Below are positions 16,862 through 26,190 of a stretch of 64,000 nucleotides of DNA, piece by piece; the first letter of the stretch is position 1; every line of letters begins with the position of its first letter. This DNA comes from an uncultured Clostridium sp. GTDB taxonomy: Bacteria; Bacillota; Clostridia; Lachnospirales; Lachnospiraceae. The translations under genes were made by a program, and so were the position numbers. Location of the stretch: contig USJW01000002.1 of NCBI GenBank assembly GCA_900555045.1, positions 1-64,000 on the forward strand. Reading direction: 5' to 3'. The notes below the pieces were generated by a model. The model had not been told where the DNA came from, ran no database searches, and saw only the letters and a program-made list of their open reading frames with translations.

Positions 16862-17902
16862 ATGGCTTTCATGAGTTTAAATCAGATCGATGTGAGTTAT
16901 GACCGGAAGAGACAGATTTTAAAGGGCCTGAGCCTGGATGTTAAGAAGGGGGAGTTGGTTTCCCTCCTGGGCCCCAGCGGCTGCGGCAAGTCCACCACGC
17001 TGCGGGTGGTGGCGGGCTTTATCGATCCCCAGGGCGGAACCTTCACGCTGGACGGGGACGACATGACCAAGGTGCCGGTGCACAAGCGGAATTTCGGCCT
17101 GGTGTTCCAGAGCTACGCCCTGTTCCCGCACCTGTCGGTCTACGACAATGTGGCGTTCGGCCTTCGGACCAGAAAGATGGACAAGGCGGTGATCGACCGG
17201 AAGGTGAACGAGATTCTTGAGGTGTGCGGGCTGACCGAGTTTAAGGACCGGTTCCCCAAGCAGATGTCCGGCGGGCAGAGGCAGCGCGTGGCCCTGGCCC
17301 GGGCGCTGGTGATCGAGCCGAAGCTGTTACTCCTGGACGAGCCGCTGTCCAACCTGGACGCGAAGCTGCGGCTGTCCATGCGGGTGGAGATCAAGCGGCT
17401 TCAGAAGAAGCTGGGAATCACCACGCTGTTCGTCACCCATGACCAGGAGGAGTGCTTCTCCATCTCGGATAAGGTGGCGGTGATGAACGGGGGCGTGATC
17501 GAGCAGTACGACACGCCGGAGAATATTTACAGCAGGCCCGCCACGGAGTTTGTGGCCCGGTTTATCGGGTTTGAGAACTTCCTGGAGCTTCAGAGGGTGG
17601 ATGAAAACACCTACCGGGCGGCGGATGGGAGCACCTTTGCGGTGGACATGGAGTGCGGCGGCGAGAATTTTGCCGGGACCATCCGCCCGGACGACATAAG
17701 GCTTGCCCAGGATGGACAGACCGAAAATGTCATCCAGGGCACCGTGGGCGTGCGCACCTTCCTGGGGAAGAGCTACCAGTACGAGGTGAACACCGCCGCC
17801 GGGGTGATCAAGGTGAACACAGAGACCTCCCAGGTGTTCGGGGAGGGCGATACGGTGAAGCTGTATCTTCCCAAGGATAAGCTGGTGTTGGTGAGAAGAT
17901 AA
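16862..17902 (+). CDS. ABC importer ATP-binding protein, PotA-like
   Basis: The 346-aa ATPase energises the importer. Motifs run in order: Walker A GPSGCGKST (about residue 38), Q-loop in VFQSYALFPH, signature SGGQRQRVALARAL, Walker B LLLLDEPLSNLD, and the switch histidine in VTHDQEE. A C-terminal TOBE domain (residues about 240-345) is typical of the PotA/FbpC/CysA group. It lies 15 bp after the second permease with GGGGAG before the ATG. Confidence 0.92.
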   Translation: MAFMSLNQIDVSYDRKRQILKGLSLDVKKGELVSLLGPSGCGKSTTLRVVAGFIDPQGGTFTLDGDDMTKVPVHKRNFGLVFQSYALFPHLSVYDNVAFGLRTRKMDKAVIDRKVNEILEVCGLTEFKDRFPKQMSGGQRQRVALARALVIEPKLLLLDEPLSNLDAKLRLSMRVEIKRLQKKLGITTLFVTHDQEECFSISDKVAVMNGGVIEQYDTPENIYSRPATEFVARFIGFENFLELQRVDENTYRAADGSTFAVDMECGGENFAGTIRPDDIRLAQDGQTENVIQGTVGVRTFLGKSYQYEVNTAAGVIKVNTETSQVFGEGDTVKLYLPKDKLVLVRR

Positions 17903-17928
17903 AAAATAAGAGAAAGAGGAGAGCAGAG

Positions 17929-18987
17929 ATGAAAAAAACACTTGCACTTGCGCTTTGCGCGACCATGGCACTGACGGCATGCGGCGGAGGGGCGTCCTCC
18001 GGGGATAACCAGGCCAAGGGGGATTCCAAGCAGAAGCTGGTTCTGTCCACCTTCGGGCTCAGCGAGGATATCTCCGCGGAGGAGGTGTACGCGCCCTTCG
18101 AGCAGGAGTTTAACTGCGAGATCGTGACGGAGACCGGCGGGGCGAATGACCGCTACACCAAGCTGTCCGCGGACAGCGAGACCCCCATCGACGTGATCGA
18201 GCTGTCCCAGGCCATGACCGCCAAGGGAATCGCGGAGGGGCTGTTTGAGGATGTGGATTTGAGCAAGATCGAGAATGCGGCGGATCTGATCGCGGCCGCC
18301 AAGACCATGGCCGAGGCGGGCCAGGGCGTGGCGTACACCATGAACAGCATCGGAATCATGTACAACCCCGATGTGGTGGGCTTTGAGATCAAGAGCTTTG
18401 ACGATCTGTGGGATTCCCGCCTGGAGGGAATGGTTTCCATCCCGGAGATCACCACCACCTTCGGACCGGCGATGGTTTACATGGCAAGCGACCACGCGGG
18501 CGTGGATATCAAGAGCGACAACGGCGAGGCGGCCTTTGCGGCTCTGGCGGAGCTGAAGCCCAACCTGGTGAAGACCTACGCCAAGTCCTCCGACTTAATC
18601 AACATGTTCACCTCCGGCGAGGTGGCTGTGGCGATCGTGGGCGATTTCGGCGTTCCCACCATCCAGCAGGCGAATCCGGGCCTGGTGTACGTGACGCCGG
18701 ACATCACCTACGCCAACTTCAACACCATCAGTATTACCAAAAATTGTAAGAATAAGGAGCTGGCCTACGCGTACTTAAACTACCGTCTGAGCCAGGAGCT
18801 TCAGACCAAGACCGGAAAGGCGTTAAACGAGGCCCCCACCAACAGCAAGGTGAGCTTCACCGAGGAGGAGTCCAAGAACATGACCTACGGGGAGAAGGCG
18901 GCCAACGCGAAGGTGTTAGACTACTCCTTCGTGAACCCGCTGTTAAACGACTGGATCGACCGGTGGAACCGCACCATTAACAACTAA
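17929..18987 (+). CDS. ABC importer substrate-binding lipoprotein, PotD-like
   Basis: The 352-aa protein starts with a lipoprotein signal (MKKTLALALCATMALTACGG), with the lipidated Cys in LTAC. The mature part begins with a charged linker and has the two-lobe solute-binding fold of the PotD/iron/thiamine group (YTMNSIGIMYNPD in the hinge region). It captures the ligand outside the membrane. Its position before adenine deaminase suggests a purine, nucleoside or other amino-heterocycle ligand rather than a polyamine. That is inference. Confidence 0.85.
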   Translation: MKKTLALALCATMALTACGGGASSGDNQAKGDSKQKLVLSTFGLSEDISAEEVYAPFEQEFNCEIVTETGGANDRYTKLSADSETPIDVIELSQAMTAKGIAEGLFEDVDLSKIENAADLIAAAKTMAEAGQGVAYTMNSIGIMYNPDVVGFEIKSFDDLWDSRLEGMVSIPEITTTFGPAMVYMASDHAGVDIKSDNGEAAFAALAELKPNLVKTYAKSSDLINMFTSGEVAVAIVGDFGVPTIQQANPGLVYVTPDITYANFNTISITKNCKNKELAYAYLNYRLSQELQTKTGKALNEAPTNSKVSFTEEESKNMTYGEKAANAKVLDYSFVNPLLNDWIDRWNRTINN

Positions 18988-19001
18988 AGGAAGAGTGACT
19001 G

Positions 19002-20777
19002 ATGAGAGCTGATTTCGTGATTAAAAACGCCTGGGTATTCATGACTTACAGGCAGTGTTTTGAGAAGCGGGATGTGGCGGTTGCAGGGGAAAGGTTTTAT
19101 TGCGTTTCCCCTGCAATTTCATATCCGGGGGCGAAGACCGTGGACGGGAGCGGGATGTACCTGATCCCGGGACTGATCGATATCCACATGCACATCGAGA
19201 GCTCCATGACCTATCCACAGGAATTTTCCCGAATCACCATGCCCTACGGGGTGACGACGGTTGTGGCGGACGCACATGAGATCGCCAACGTGTTCGGGCT
19301 GGAGGGAATCCGGTTTTTTATGGACCAGGAGACGGAGCAGGACATTTTTTACGCCATCCCGTCCAGCGTGCCGGCCACCAGTGAGCGGCTGGAGACGGCG
19401 GGTGCGGCCATCCGGGAGGCGGAGGCGGAGGCGCTGGCAGCGGACCGGCGGGTGCTCTGCCTGGGCGAGGTGATGAATTTTAAGGACCTGACGGCGGACG
19501 GGGATACACTCATCAAGCGGCTCATCGAGGGCTGTGAAAAATCGGAGCGGAAGCTTCGCATCGAGGGGCATTGCCCGGCGATTTCAGGGGAGGACTTGTG
19601 CCGGTTTATCTATGGGGGCGTGGACGCGGACCACACCCAGCAGACGCCGGAGTCCGTGGTGGAGAAGACGGATCTGGGGATGTTTCTGGAGCTGCAGCTA
19701 AAGTCCCTGACCGAGGATGTGGTGCGGGCGGTTTGCGAGAACAAGCTCTACGAGAACGTGGCCCTGGTGACGGACGACACCATGCCGGACCGACTGCTTA
19801 AGGGGCAGCTAAACCGGATTGTGGAGGCGGCCGTAAAGGCGGGGATGCCGCTTGAGAAGGCGATTTACTGCGCGACCTTCACGCCGGCCAGGAGGATGCA
19901 CCTGGACGACCGGGGGATGATCGGGCCGGGCAAGCTGGCGGATTTCGCGGTGCTCGACTGCCTGGACGGATTTTCACCGGCGGCGGTGTTTAAGAGCGGG
20001 CGGTGCGTGTTTGAGAAGGACGGAATGGACGGGCGGTTTATGAGTCTGAATGAGCCGCAGGAGGATGCGAAGGCCGGGGAGGAGCTTCGGGGGGAGGCGC
20101 TTTTTCCCGCGAAGTTTTACCGGTCGGTTCAGTGTAAGAAGGCGGAGGCCGAAGATTTCGTTTTGAGGGCCGGGCGGCCCTGCGCCGGGGTGAGAGTGAA
20201 CGTGATGAAGATCGGCGCCTTCGGGACCTTCACGGAGCATGCGACAAGAGATCTTCGGGTGGAGAACGGGGAAGTGTGCTGGCAGGAGGCCGGGCTCTCG
20301 CTGGCGGCGCTGTTTGAGAGGTACGGGAAGAACGGGAATGTGGCCTTCGGGCTGGTGGAGGGCGCCTTTAAGGGCAAGGGGGCTGCGGCCACCACCTGGT
20401 GCCACGACAGCCACAACCTGCTGGTCCTTGGCACGGACCCAGAGAACATGGCCGTGGCCCAGAACCGGGTGCTGGAGTTCTCCGGGGGCTATGTGGCGGC
20501 GGAGAACGGGCGCGTGACGGCCGAGGCAGCGCTTCCGGTGGGCGGAATCATCTATGACGGGCCGGTGGAGGAGCTGGCAGAGCGGCTGGGACAGGTGCGG
20601 GAGGCCATGAGGCGGCTGGGGTATGAGAACAACAATGAGATCATGTCCATGTCCACCCTGTGTCTGCCGGTGTCACCGAAGCTTAAGCTGACGGACTTTG
20701 GGCTTTTGGAGGTGAAGGGGCAGAGGCCGGTGAAGCTCATCGAGGCGTATCTGGATCAGGACGGAAATGTGATATAA
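19002..20777 (+). CDS. ade: Adenine deaminase
   Basis: The 591-aa amidohydrolase matches bacterial adenine deaminases (about 580-590 aa), which convert adenine to hypoxanthine and ammonia in the cytosol. The first metal site is DIHMHIESSM (about residues 60-69), followed by VVADAHEIANVFG. RIEGHCP and DHTQQTPE supply further ligands, and LVTDDTMPD holds the conserved Asp. The C-terminal part carries WCHDSHN, also typical of the family. It lies 14 bp after the binding-protein gene, so uptake and deamination appear co-expressed. Confidence 0.9.
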   Translation: MRADFVIKNAWVFMTYRQCFEKRDVAVAGERFYCVSPAISYPGAKTVDGSGMYLIPGLIDIHMHIESSMTYPQEFSRITMPYGVTTVVADAHEIANVFGLEGIRFFMDQETEQDIFYAIPSSVPATSERLETAGAAIREAEAEALAADRRVLCLGEVMNFKDLTADGDTLIKRLIEGCEKSERKLRIEGHCPAISGEDLCRFIYGGVDADHTQQTPESVVEKTDLGMFLELQLKSLTEDVVRAVCENKLYENVALVTDDTMPDRLLKGQLNRIVEAAVKAGMPLEKAIYCATFTPARRMHLDDRGMIGPGKLADFAVLDCLDGFSPAAVFKSGRCVFEKDGMDGRFMSLNEPQEDAKAGEELRGEALFPAKFYRSVQCKKAEAEDFVLRAGRPCAGVRVNVMKIGAFGTFTEHATRDLRVENGEVCWQEAGLSLAALFERYGKNGNVAFGLVEGAFKGKGAAATTWCHDSHNLLVLGTDPENMAVAQNRVLEFSGGYVAAENGRVTAEAALPVGGIIYDGPVEELAERLGQVREAMRRLGYENNNEIMSMSTLCLPVSPKLKLTDFGLLEVKGQRPVKLIEAYLDQDGNVI

Positions 20778-20790
20778 GAGGTTTGAGGAT

Positions 20791-22128
20791 ATGAGGACGA
20801 TTATTCAGAACGGGATCGTGGTGACGATGAACCGGGATATGGATGTTTGGGCGGACGGCTACGTGATGTTCGACGGGGCGGAGATTCTGGAGGCGGGGCC
20901 CATGACGGATCTGGAGCGGGCCAAGAGGGCTCACAGCGAGGGCGGGGAGTTTCAGGCGGTGGACGCCAGGCGCGCCATCGTGATGCCGGGGATGGTCAAC
21001 ACCCACTGCCATCTGGGGATGGTGCCGTTTCGGGGCCTGGGGGACGACTGCAAGGACCGCCTCAGGGTGTTCCTTCTGCCCATGGAGGAGCGGGCCATGG
21101 ACCGGGAGCTGGCGGCGGCCTCCAGCCGGTATGCCATCTGCGAGCTGCTCTTGTCGGGGGTGACTACGGTGCTCGACATGTACTATTTCGAGGAGGAGAC
21201 CGCCCGGCTGATGGACGAGATGGGAATCCGGGGATTTGCCGGGGAGACGGTGATGGAAGCACCCACCTGCGACGCCAGAACGGCCGCAGAGGCCATCCGG
21301 CGCGGGGAGGCGATCATCCGGGCTTACGAGAAGCATCCGCGCGTGAAGGGCTGTCTGGCGCCTCACGGGACCACCACCTGCAGCGCGGATACACTGCGGC
21401 GGGTACATGAGATTGACGCGGCTTACGGGACGGTGTTTACGCTGCACACGGCGGAGATGGACTATGAGATGAGTCAGCTGCGGGAACAGTACGGGCTCAC
21501 GCCGGTGGGATTTTTACATGAGATCGGCGTGCTGGACGGGCACACCCTGGCGGCGCACGGCATCCGGCTGACGGAGGCGGACACCGAGCTGCTAAGCCGC
21601 GCGGGGGCGTCAGTGGCCCACTGCATCGCCTCCAACACCAAGGCGGCCAAGGGGGTAGCGCCGGTGCGGGAGCTGCGGGCCCACGGCGTGCCGGTGGGCC
21701 TTGGGACGGACGGGCCGGCCAGCGGGAACACGCTGGATCTGTTCACGCAGATGCGCTTCTGCGCCAACTTCCACAAAAATGAGCTGCGGGACAGAAGCGC
21801 GTTTCCGGCGAAGGAGATCGTGAAAATGGCCACCTGCGAGGGGGCGAAGGCCCTGGGGCTGGGGAGTGTCACCGGGGCCCTGGAGCCGGGGAAGGCGGCG
21901 GACATCGTGCTGGTGGAGACGGACTCGCCCAACATGTTCCCGGTGTACGACCCCTACGCGGCGCTGGTGTACAGCGCTGCGGCGACAAATGTGCGGGACG
22001 TGTATGTGGCAGGGGAGTGCCTGGTGAGAGATAAGAAGCTGGTGAGGGAAGATTTTGGGGAAATTCGGAAGGAACTGGCGGAGAAGATGGAGCGGACGGT
22101 GTTTGGGGAGATGGGGAGTTTGATTTAG
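20791..22128 (+). CDS. Amidohydrolase of the MTA/SAH deaminase (MtaD/SsnA-like) family
   Basis: The 445-aa protein has the amidohydrolase metal set: VNTHCHLGM (about residues 69-77), APHGTTTCSADT, TLHTAEMD, LAAHGIRL and the catalytic Asp in GLGTDGPAS. That set fits deaminases acting on amino-purine nucleosides or similar aromatic amines (S-adenosylhomocysteine/methylthioadenosine deaminase, guanine deaminase relatives, SsnA). It starts 13 bp after ade with GAGGTTTGAGG upstream, as the last gene of the operon. The exact substrate cannot be assigned. Confidence 0.8.
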   Translation: MRTIIQNGIVVTMNRDMDVWADGYVMFDGAEILEAGPMTDLERAKRAHSEGGEFQAVDARRAIVMPGMVNTHCHLGMVPFRGLGDDCKDRLRVFLLPMEERAMDRELAAASSRYAICELLLSGVTTVLDMYYFEEETARLMDEMGIRGFAGETVMEAPTCDARTAAEAIRRGEAIIRAYEKHPRVKGCLAPHGTTTCSADTLRRVHEIDAAYGTVFTLHTAEMDYEMSQLREQYGLTPVGFLHEIGVLDGHTLAAHGIRLTEADTELLSRAGASVAHCIASNTKAAKGVAPVRELRAHGVPVGLGTDGPASGNTLDLFTQMRFCANFHKNELRDRSAFPAKEIVKMATCEGAKALGLGSVTGALEPGKAADIVLVETDSPNMFPVYDPYAALVYSAAATNVRDVYVAGECLVRDKKLVREDFGEIRKELAEKMERTVFGEMGSLI

Positions 22129-22340
22129 GGTTGGGACGGGGGAAGGCCGCAGTTGCTGCCGGGGGACGCTGCGGTTGCAGGGGAAGGCGCGGGTGCTGCC
22201 GGGGGGCCGCGGCGCCGGCCCCAGAGGAGTGGCGGCCCCAGACCCAGAAGAGTCGGGGTTCCAGAGGAGTTGCGGCCGCGCGCCGGTTTGGCAAAAAAGG
22301 TCGAGAAAAATTGCTTCGGATCCGGTATGATGGGTACATA
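22129..22340. repeat. GC-rich intergenic stretch with imperfect direct repeats
   Basis: About 200 bases, strongly G+C-rich, without a credible gene. CCAGAGGAGTGGCGGCC (22220-22236) recurs as CCAGAGGAGTTGCGGCC (22261-22277), 16 of 17 identical. A GCTGCCGGGG unit also recurs in the first half. The open frames across it have low-complexity products and are not genes. Confidence 0.6.
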
Positions 22341-22353
22341 GGAGGTGAGAGGC

Positions 22354-23235
22354 ATGAGGGAACAGGCTGAGGCGGTACAGAGGATGCAGGATTATATCCT
22401 GGCGCACTACCAGGAGGAGGTCACGCTGGCGGATTTGGCGCGGGTGTCGCTCTTCTCGCCATGGCACTCCTACCGGCTGTTCCGGCAGTGGACCGGTATG
22501 TCGCCCGCGGATTATATCCGGCGGCTGCGGCTGTCGGCGTCCGCTCTGAAGCTGCGGGACGAGGCGTGCCGGATTGCGGACGTGGCCTACGAGTTCGGGT
22601 TCGGCAGCGTGGACGGCTACCAGCGGGCGTTTTTGCACGAGTTTGGCTGCAATCCCGGGGAGTACGCAAAAGAACCGGTTCCGCTGTACCTTTTCACACC
22701 CTACGGTGTCAAATACAGGGAGATCAGAAAGGAGCCGAGAGCGGTGAAAACATTGAGGAACGTATTTATTCAGGTGATCCACAAGCCGGAGCGCAAGGTG
22801 ATTGTAAAGAGAGGGAAGCAGGCGGAGGACTATTTCCAGTACTGCGAGGAGGTGGGCTGCGACGTCTGGGGACTGCTCACCAGCATGAAGTCGCTCTGCG
22901 GGGAGCCGGTGTGCCTGTGGCTTCCGGAGCGCTACAGAAAGCCCGGAACCTCGGTGTACGTGCAGGGCGTGGAGGTGGCCTCGGACTTTGACAAGCCGGT
23001 GCCGGAAGGATTTGATGTGATCTCGCTGCCGGCGGCGGATTACCTGATGTTCCAGGGCGAACCCTTTGAGGAGGAGGACTACTGCGAGGCCATCGAGGCG
23101 GTGCAGGAGTCCGCAGGGAAGTATGAGCCGTCGGTGATCGGGTATCAGTGGGACGCAGAAAATCCAAGGATTCAGCTGGAGCCGGTTGGGGCGCGAGGGT
23201 ATATTGAGCTGTATGCAGTGAAGAAGATCGGGTAA
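22354..23235 (+). CDS. AraC-family regulator with GyrI-like effector domain
   Basis: The 293-aa protein has two N-terminal AraC helix-turn-helix motifs (residues about 5-105; VTLADLARVSLFSPWHSYRL, then RIADVAYEFGFGSVDGYQRA) and a C-terminal domain of about 155 residues of the GyrI/Rob effector type (VIVKRGKQAEDYF onward). Such proteins, with the DNA-binding part first, sense small hydrophobic or cationic compounds and often drive efflux genes. AGGAGGTGA lies 6 nt before the ATG at 22354; a GTG at 22345 sits inside that site and is rejected. A terminator follows. Confidence 0.85.
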   Translation: MREQAEAVQRMQDYILAHYQEEVTLADLARVSLFSPWHSYRLFRQWTGMSPADYIRRLRLSASALKLRDEACRIADVAYEFGFGSVDGYQRAFLHEFGCNPGEYAKEPVPLYLFTPYGVKYREIRKEPRAVKTLRNVFIQVIHKPERKVIVKRGKQAEDYFQYCEEVGCDVWGLLTSMKSLCGEPVCLWLPERYRKPGTSVYVQGVEVASDFDKPVPEGFDVISLPAADYLMFQGEPFEEEDYCEAIEAVQESAGKYEPSVIGYQWDAENPRIQLEPVGARGYIELYAVKKIG

Positions 23236-23249
23236 GAGATGTGAGAGAG

Positions 23250-23288
23250 GCGGAGGCTGCCGGAGGGGAGGGCGGGCTCCGCTTTTTG
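23250..23288 (+). terminator. Rho-independent terminator after the AraC gene
   Basis: GCGGAG (23250-23255) pairs with CTCCGC (23277-23282) with further GC pairing inside, followed by TTTTT. Confidence 0.75.
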
Positions 23289-23492
23289 CTGTTTTTTTGT
23301 GAATAGGGATTGTGCGCTGCTCTGGCCAGTCAAATGATCTGAAGATCAGGTGTCTCGCCGGCAATTCAACAGAGAACGAGCCGTTGAATATGGGCGGCGT
23401 GGAGATTCTTGCATTTTCCAGGAATGTTTTTTATAATACGAGATAAGACTTGTCCATCCATTTTCAGCAGCGGAGAAGGGGGAATTATTAAT

Positions 23493-23696
23493 ATGTGCGA
23501 GGCGATTCGTGAAATGATTGAGGACGGGAGGCAACAAGGTCTTCTGATTGGAAAACAGGAGGGCGCTATGGAGAAGACACAGCAGGTGGCCCACAACATG
23601 TACCTCCGCGGAATGTCCGCAGAGGATGCAGCAGCGATCTGCGAGGCTGATCTCGCCCAGGTACAGGTGTGGTTTGACCACTGGAATTCAATTTGA
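23493..23696 (+). pseudogene. C-terminal remnant of an Rpn-family recombination-promoting nuclease
   Basis: The 67-codon frame (MCEAIREMIEDGRQQGLL, then QQVAHNMYLRGMSAEDAA) resembles the charged tail of Rpn/PD-(D/E)XK transposase-like nucleases common in Lachnospiraceae: a helical Glu/Gly/Gln linker followed by a small helix-turn-helix-like end. The nuclease core that should precede it is missing, though a few upstream in-frame residues (GEGGIIN) look like part of the same protein. GGGGGAA precedes the ATG, so a short product could still be made. I call it a decayed gene. Confidence 0.5.
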
Positions 23697-23752
23697 AAAC
23701 GGGAGCAGTCAGGGCATGATGCTTGGGATCTAAACTTTGGGTAAGGACGGGG

Positions 23753-23810
23753 ACAGAAGTTTTAAATCTGTAGTAAAAGCGGATTTAAAGCTTCTGTCAT
23801 TTTATTTTCT
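23753..23810 (+). terminator. Hairpin terminator, copy A of a dispersed junction repeat
   Basis: ACAGAAGTTTTAAATC pairs imperfectly with GGATTTAAAGCTTCTGT (ending 23797) and is followed by a T-rich tract. Nearly the same hairpin and flank occur at 33922-33979. It lies between the Rpn remnant and the convergent MATE gene. Confidence 0.65.
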
Positions 23811-23845
23811 GTCTGTGATATGCTACCGGGCACTTTACGGGACTA

Positions 23846-23861
23846 CCCGGCTCTCACGAAC
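23846..23861. repeat. Dispersed 16-mer of the junction repeat, copy A
   Basis: CCCGGCTCTCACGAAC is identical to 34274-34289. Both copies lie 12-18 nt beyond the stop codon of a leftward gene, with the related hairpin on the far side. Confidence 0.6.
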
Positions 23862-23879
23862 AACTGCCTCCAAAACCTC

Positions 23880-25241
23880 TCACATATCCGCCCCTCTCAC
23901 CTTCTTAATCCATTTCCCGCTGCGCAAGCGCCACACTGCCAGAAATGCCTTCACAATCTGGTCGCAGTGCAGGCACATGTAAATCCAAAACGGCGGGATA
24001 TTGAGCAGAATACCGGCCACGTATCCCAGCGGAATCGCCATGCACCACATAGTGACCGTATCGGCCACCAGCAAAAAGCGGGTGTCGCCGCCGCCGCGCA
24101 GCACGCCTTTTGTCAACACGGAGTTTGTTGACCGGAAAATGATGATGATGCTGATGACATCCATCAGCTGCCGGGCGATTTCCTTGGTTTCATCTGCAAT
24201 GTTGTAATAGTTGATGACAGGGCCCCTCAGCAATTGGATGATGACTGCCGCCGCGCAGCCGATCACCGTGCCGATTAACAGCATGGTGTTGCTCTGGCGC
24301 TTTACGGCCTCCATCCGATGCTCGCCGAGCGTCTGCCCGATGATAAAGCAGCCGGCAAAAGAGACGCCCGTGATGAATACGGTGCTGACGCGCTGCACGA
24401 CCGTGGTGATGGCGTTGGCTGACACAAACTGTGAGCCGATATGCCCCATGATAATCGCCAGCGTACTCTCGCCGACGCCCAGCAGGCCGTCGCTGAACAT
24501 GACCGGAACGCTGGTTCGCAGGAACTCGGAGACCAGGTCGCTGCACGAGGTGAAGAAATAGCGGAGCCGGTAACCGATTTTTTGGTCAACAAAGAAGAAG
24601 TACCCGCAGATCACGCCAATCTCCACAACGCGGGCGATCACGGTGCCGAGTGCCGCGCCTGCAACGCCCATGGCGGGTGCGCCCATCTTGCCAAAGATAA
24701 AGATGTAGTTTGCGCCGATATTGATTGCAAAGGAAACCGCGGACGCCACAAGCGGCACCATTGCCATGCCTGCGCTGCGCAGAATATTCGTCGTCACCGT
24801 CGAGAGCGCCATCAGCAAAAAGGTTGGTATTGACCACTTAAGATAGATGGTGCCGCCTAAAACCACATCGGCCTCGTTGCTGTAGAGCTGCATGATCTGC
24901 TGTGGGAAAAAGCCGTCCAATATCGTGAACAGAATGCCCAATACTACGGTAAAGCGCAGCGCAACCGTGATTGTTTTTCGAAGCGAATCAAAGTTGTGCG
25001 CCCCCCAGTAGCGGGAAGTGAGCACCGAGGCTCCCATGCTGATGCCCATGCACAAAAACGTAAACAGCTGGACAAACTGAGTTGCCAATGAGGACGCACT
25101 GAGGGCCGTCTCGCCGAGGGCGCCTAACATGATGGTATCCACCATGTTCACACCGGTCATAATCACGCTCTGTATGGCAATGGGCAAAGCAGTCTGCAAC
25201 ATCTTTTTATAAAAATTTTTATCCGTTTCAATATTAATCAT
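23880..25241 (-). CDS. MATE-family multidrug/metabolite efflux protein
   Basis: The 453-aa integral membrane protein has 12 predicted helices in two six-helix bundles and MATE hallmarks such as PIAIQSVIMTGVNMVDTIMLG at the first bundle and a GQTLGEHRMEAVKRQ loop. MATE proteins export organic cations or other compounds using Na+ or H+ gradients. It lies 22 bp after the MBL-hydrolase gene and is probably co-transcribed with it. The ribosome site is weak. It is one of three MATE genes in this window. Confidence 0.88.
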   Translation of the reverse strand: MINIETDKNFYKKMLQTALPIAIQSVIMTGVNMVDTIMLGALGETALSASSLATQFVQLFTFLCMGISMGASVLTSRYWGAHNFDSLRKTITVALRFTVVLGILFTILDGFFPQQIMQLYSNEADVVLGGTIYLKWSIPTFLLMALSTVTTNILRSAGMAMVPLVASAVSFAINIGANYIFIFGKMGAPAMGVAGAALGTVIARVVEIGVICGYFFFVDQKIGYRLRYFFTSCSDLVSEFLRTSVPVMFSDGLLGVGESTLAIIMGHIGSQFVSANAITTVVQRVSTVFITGVSFAGCFIIGQTLGEHRMEAVKRQSNTMLLIGTVIGCAAAVIIQLLRGPVINYYNIADETKEIARQLMDVISIIIIFRSTNSVLTKGVLRGGGDTRFLLVADTVTMWCMAIPLGYVAGILLNIPPFWIYMCLHCDQIVKAFLAVWRLRSGKWIKKVRGADM

Positions 25242-25263
25242 TCTACGATCCCATCTTTTTCAT

Positions 25264-26142
25264 CTAGTGTTTTTCAGTTGTATTTCTGCCGTACACTTCC
25301 GGGCAAAACTGCTTAGCAGCTTCGGCGCGGTCCAGCAGCATATCGTGCCACAGATAGTCCGCCACGAACACGGTATAATCATCGGGATCGTCACGGGGGA
25401 TATTGGGCAGAATATTGCCCTGGTTTAGGTGGCTGCACAGGCAGATGTCCACCGGCATCCCGGCCAGCTCCTCGCAGTCCCTGATAAAGGTCAGCGTCTG
25501 GTCGGCGGGAAGACCGAGCTTCTTCAGATTTTCACGCGCCATGAACCGGGCGTTTACGCCCAACCCGCCGTGAAGCGCCACCTTGTAGGTCTTGCCGGTA
25601 ACGTCGTCGGTGTCCTCAAAAAAGAAAGCCGTGCTGCCTGCCGTGTGGCCGGGCACCGTGCGCGTGGTGATGCTGAAACGGCCCATGACAAACGGTTTTG
25701 TATTGTCGTACAGGCAGTCCGCCTCGTAGGGGATCACGCTGCTGGGAAAGGTGTCGTCCTTGTGCTTCTGGTGTTCGATCTCGTCCAATTCCGAGATCCA
25801 AAGCCGTGCGCCGGTCATCTCGTGAAGCATGCGGGCGCAGCAGGTATGGTCGCCGTGCCAGTGGGTCAGAAAAATTTCCCGGATGTCCAGGGGATCATGG
25901 CCCGAACGCCAGATCCGGTCGATCAGCAGATACAGCGTGCGGGTGTCCAGACCTGTATCGATCAGGATCAGCCTGTCGCCGGTATCCAGAAGGAACGCGC
26001 TGACATTGTCCTGCCCGCCTACATTCCAAACGTGGGGCGCATTGCGGTATACGGGGAGCGCGTGCTCCCAGTGGGTGTTCATTTCCGTGTCGCTCATGCC
26101 CAGGCGGCCTTCAGGGGATGCATAGTGAAATTTCTTTTCCAT
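25264..26142 (-). CDS. Metallo-beta-lactamase-fold hydrolase
   Basis: The 292-aa protein carries the MBL metal motif THWHGDHT (HxHxDH, about residue 95), a later metal histidine in TVPGHTAGS, and LCSHLNQGN near the C-terminus. Members hydrolyse esters, lactones, thioesters or phosphodiesters; glyoxalase- and lactonase-like roles are the most common for this length. I start it at the ATG at 26142, where AGGAGA lies upstream; the frame extends two codons further to a TTG. A lactonase acting in sugar-acid metabolism would fit the dehydratase upstream, but a terminator separates them. Confidence 0.8.
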   Translation of the reverse strand: MEKKFHYASPEGRLGMSDTEMNTHWEHALPVYRNAPHVWNVGGQDNVSAFLLDTGDRLILIDTGLDTRTLYLLIDRIWRSGHDPLDIREIFLTHWHGDHTCCARMLHEMTGARLWISELDEIEHQKHKDDTFPSSVIPYEADCLYDNTKPFVMGRFSITTRTVPGHTAGSTAFFFEDTDDVTGKTYKVALHGGLGVNARFMARENLKKLGLPADQTLTFIRDCEELAGMPVDICLCSHLNQGNILPNIPRDDPDDYTVFVADYLWHDMLLDRAEAAKQFCPEVYGRNTTEKH

Positions 26143-26190
26143 AATCAAATCTCCTTATTTTCAGAGGAAAATCGGTTGACAGCCGTTATA

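Noticed and set aside
22131..22370. Open frames across the GC-rich gap after the second amidohydrolase
   Set aside because: Gly/Arg/Ala/Pro-rich low-complexity products on both strands, explained by base composition and repeats.
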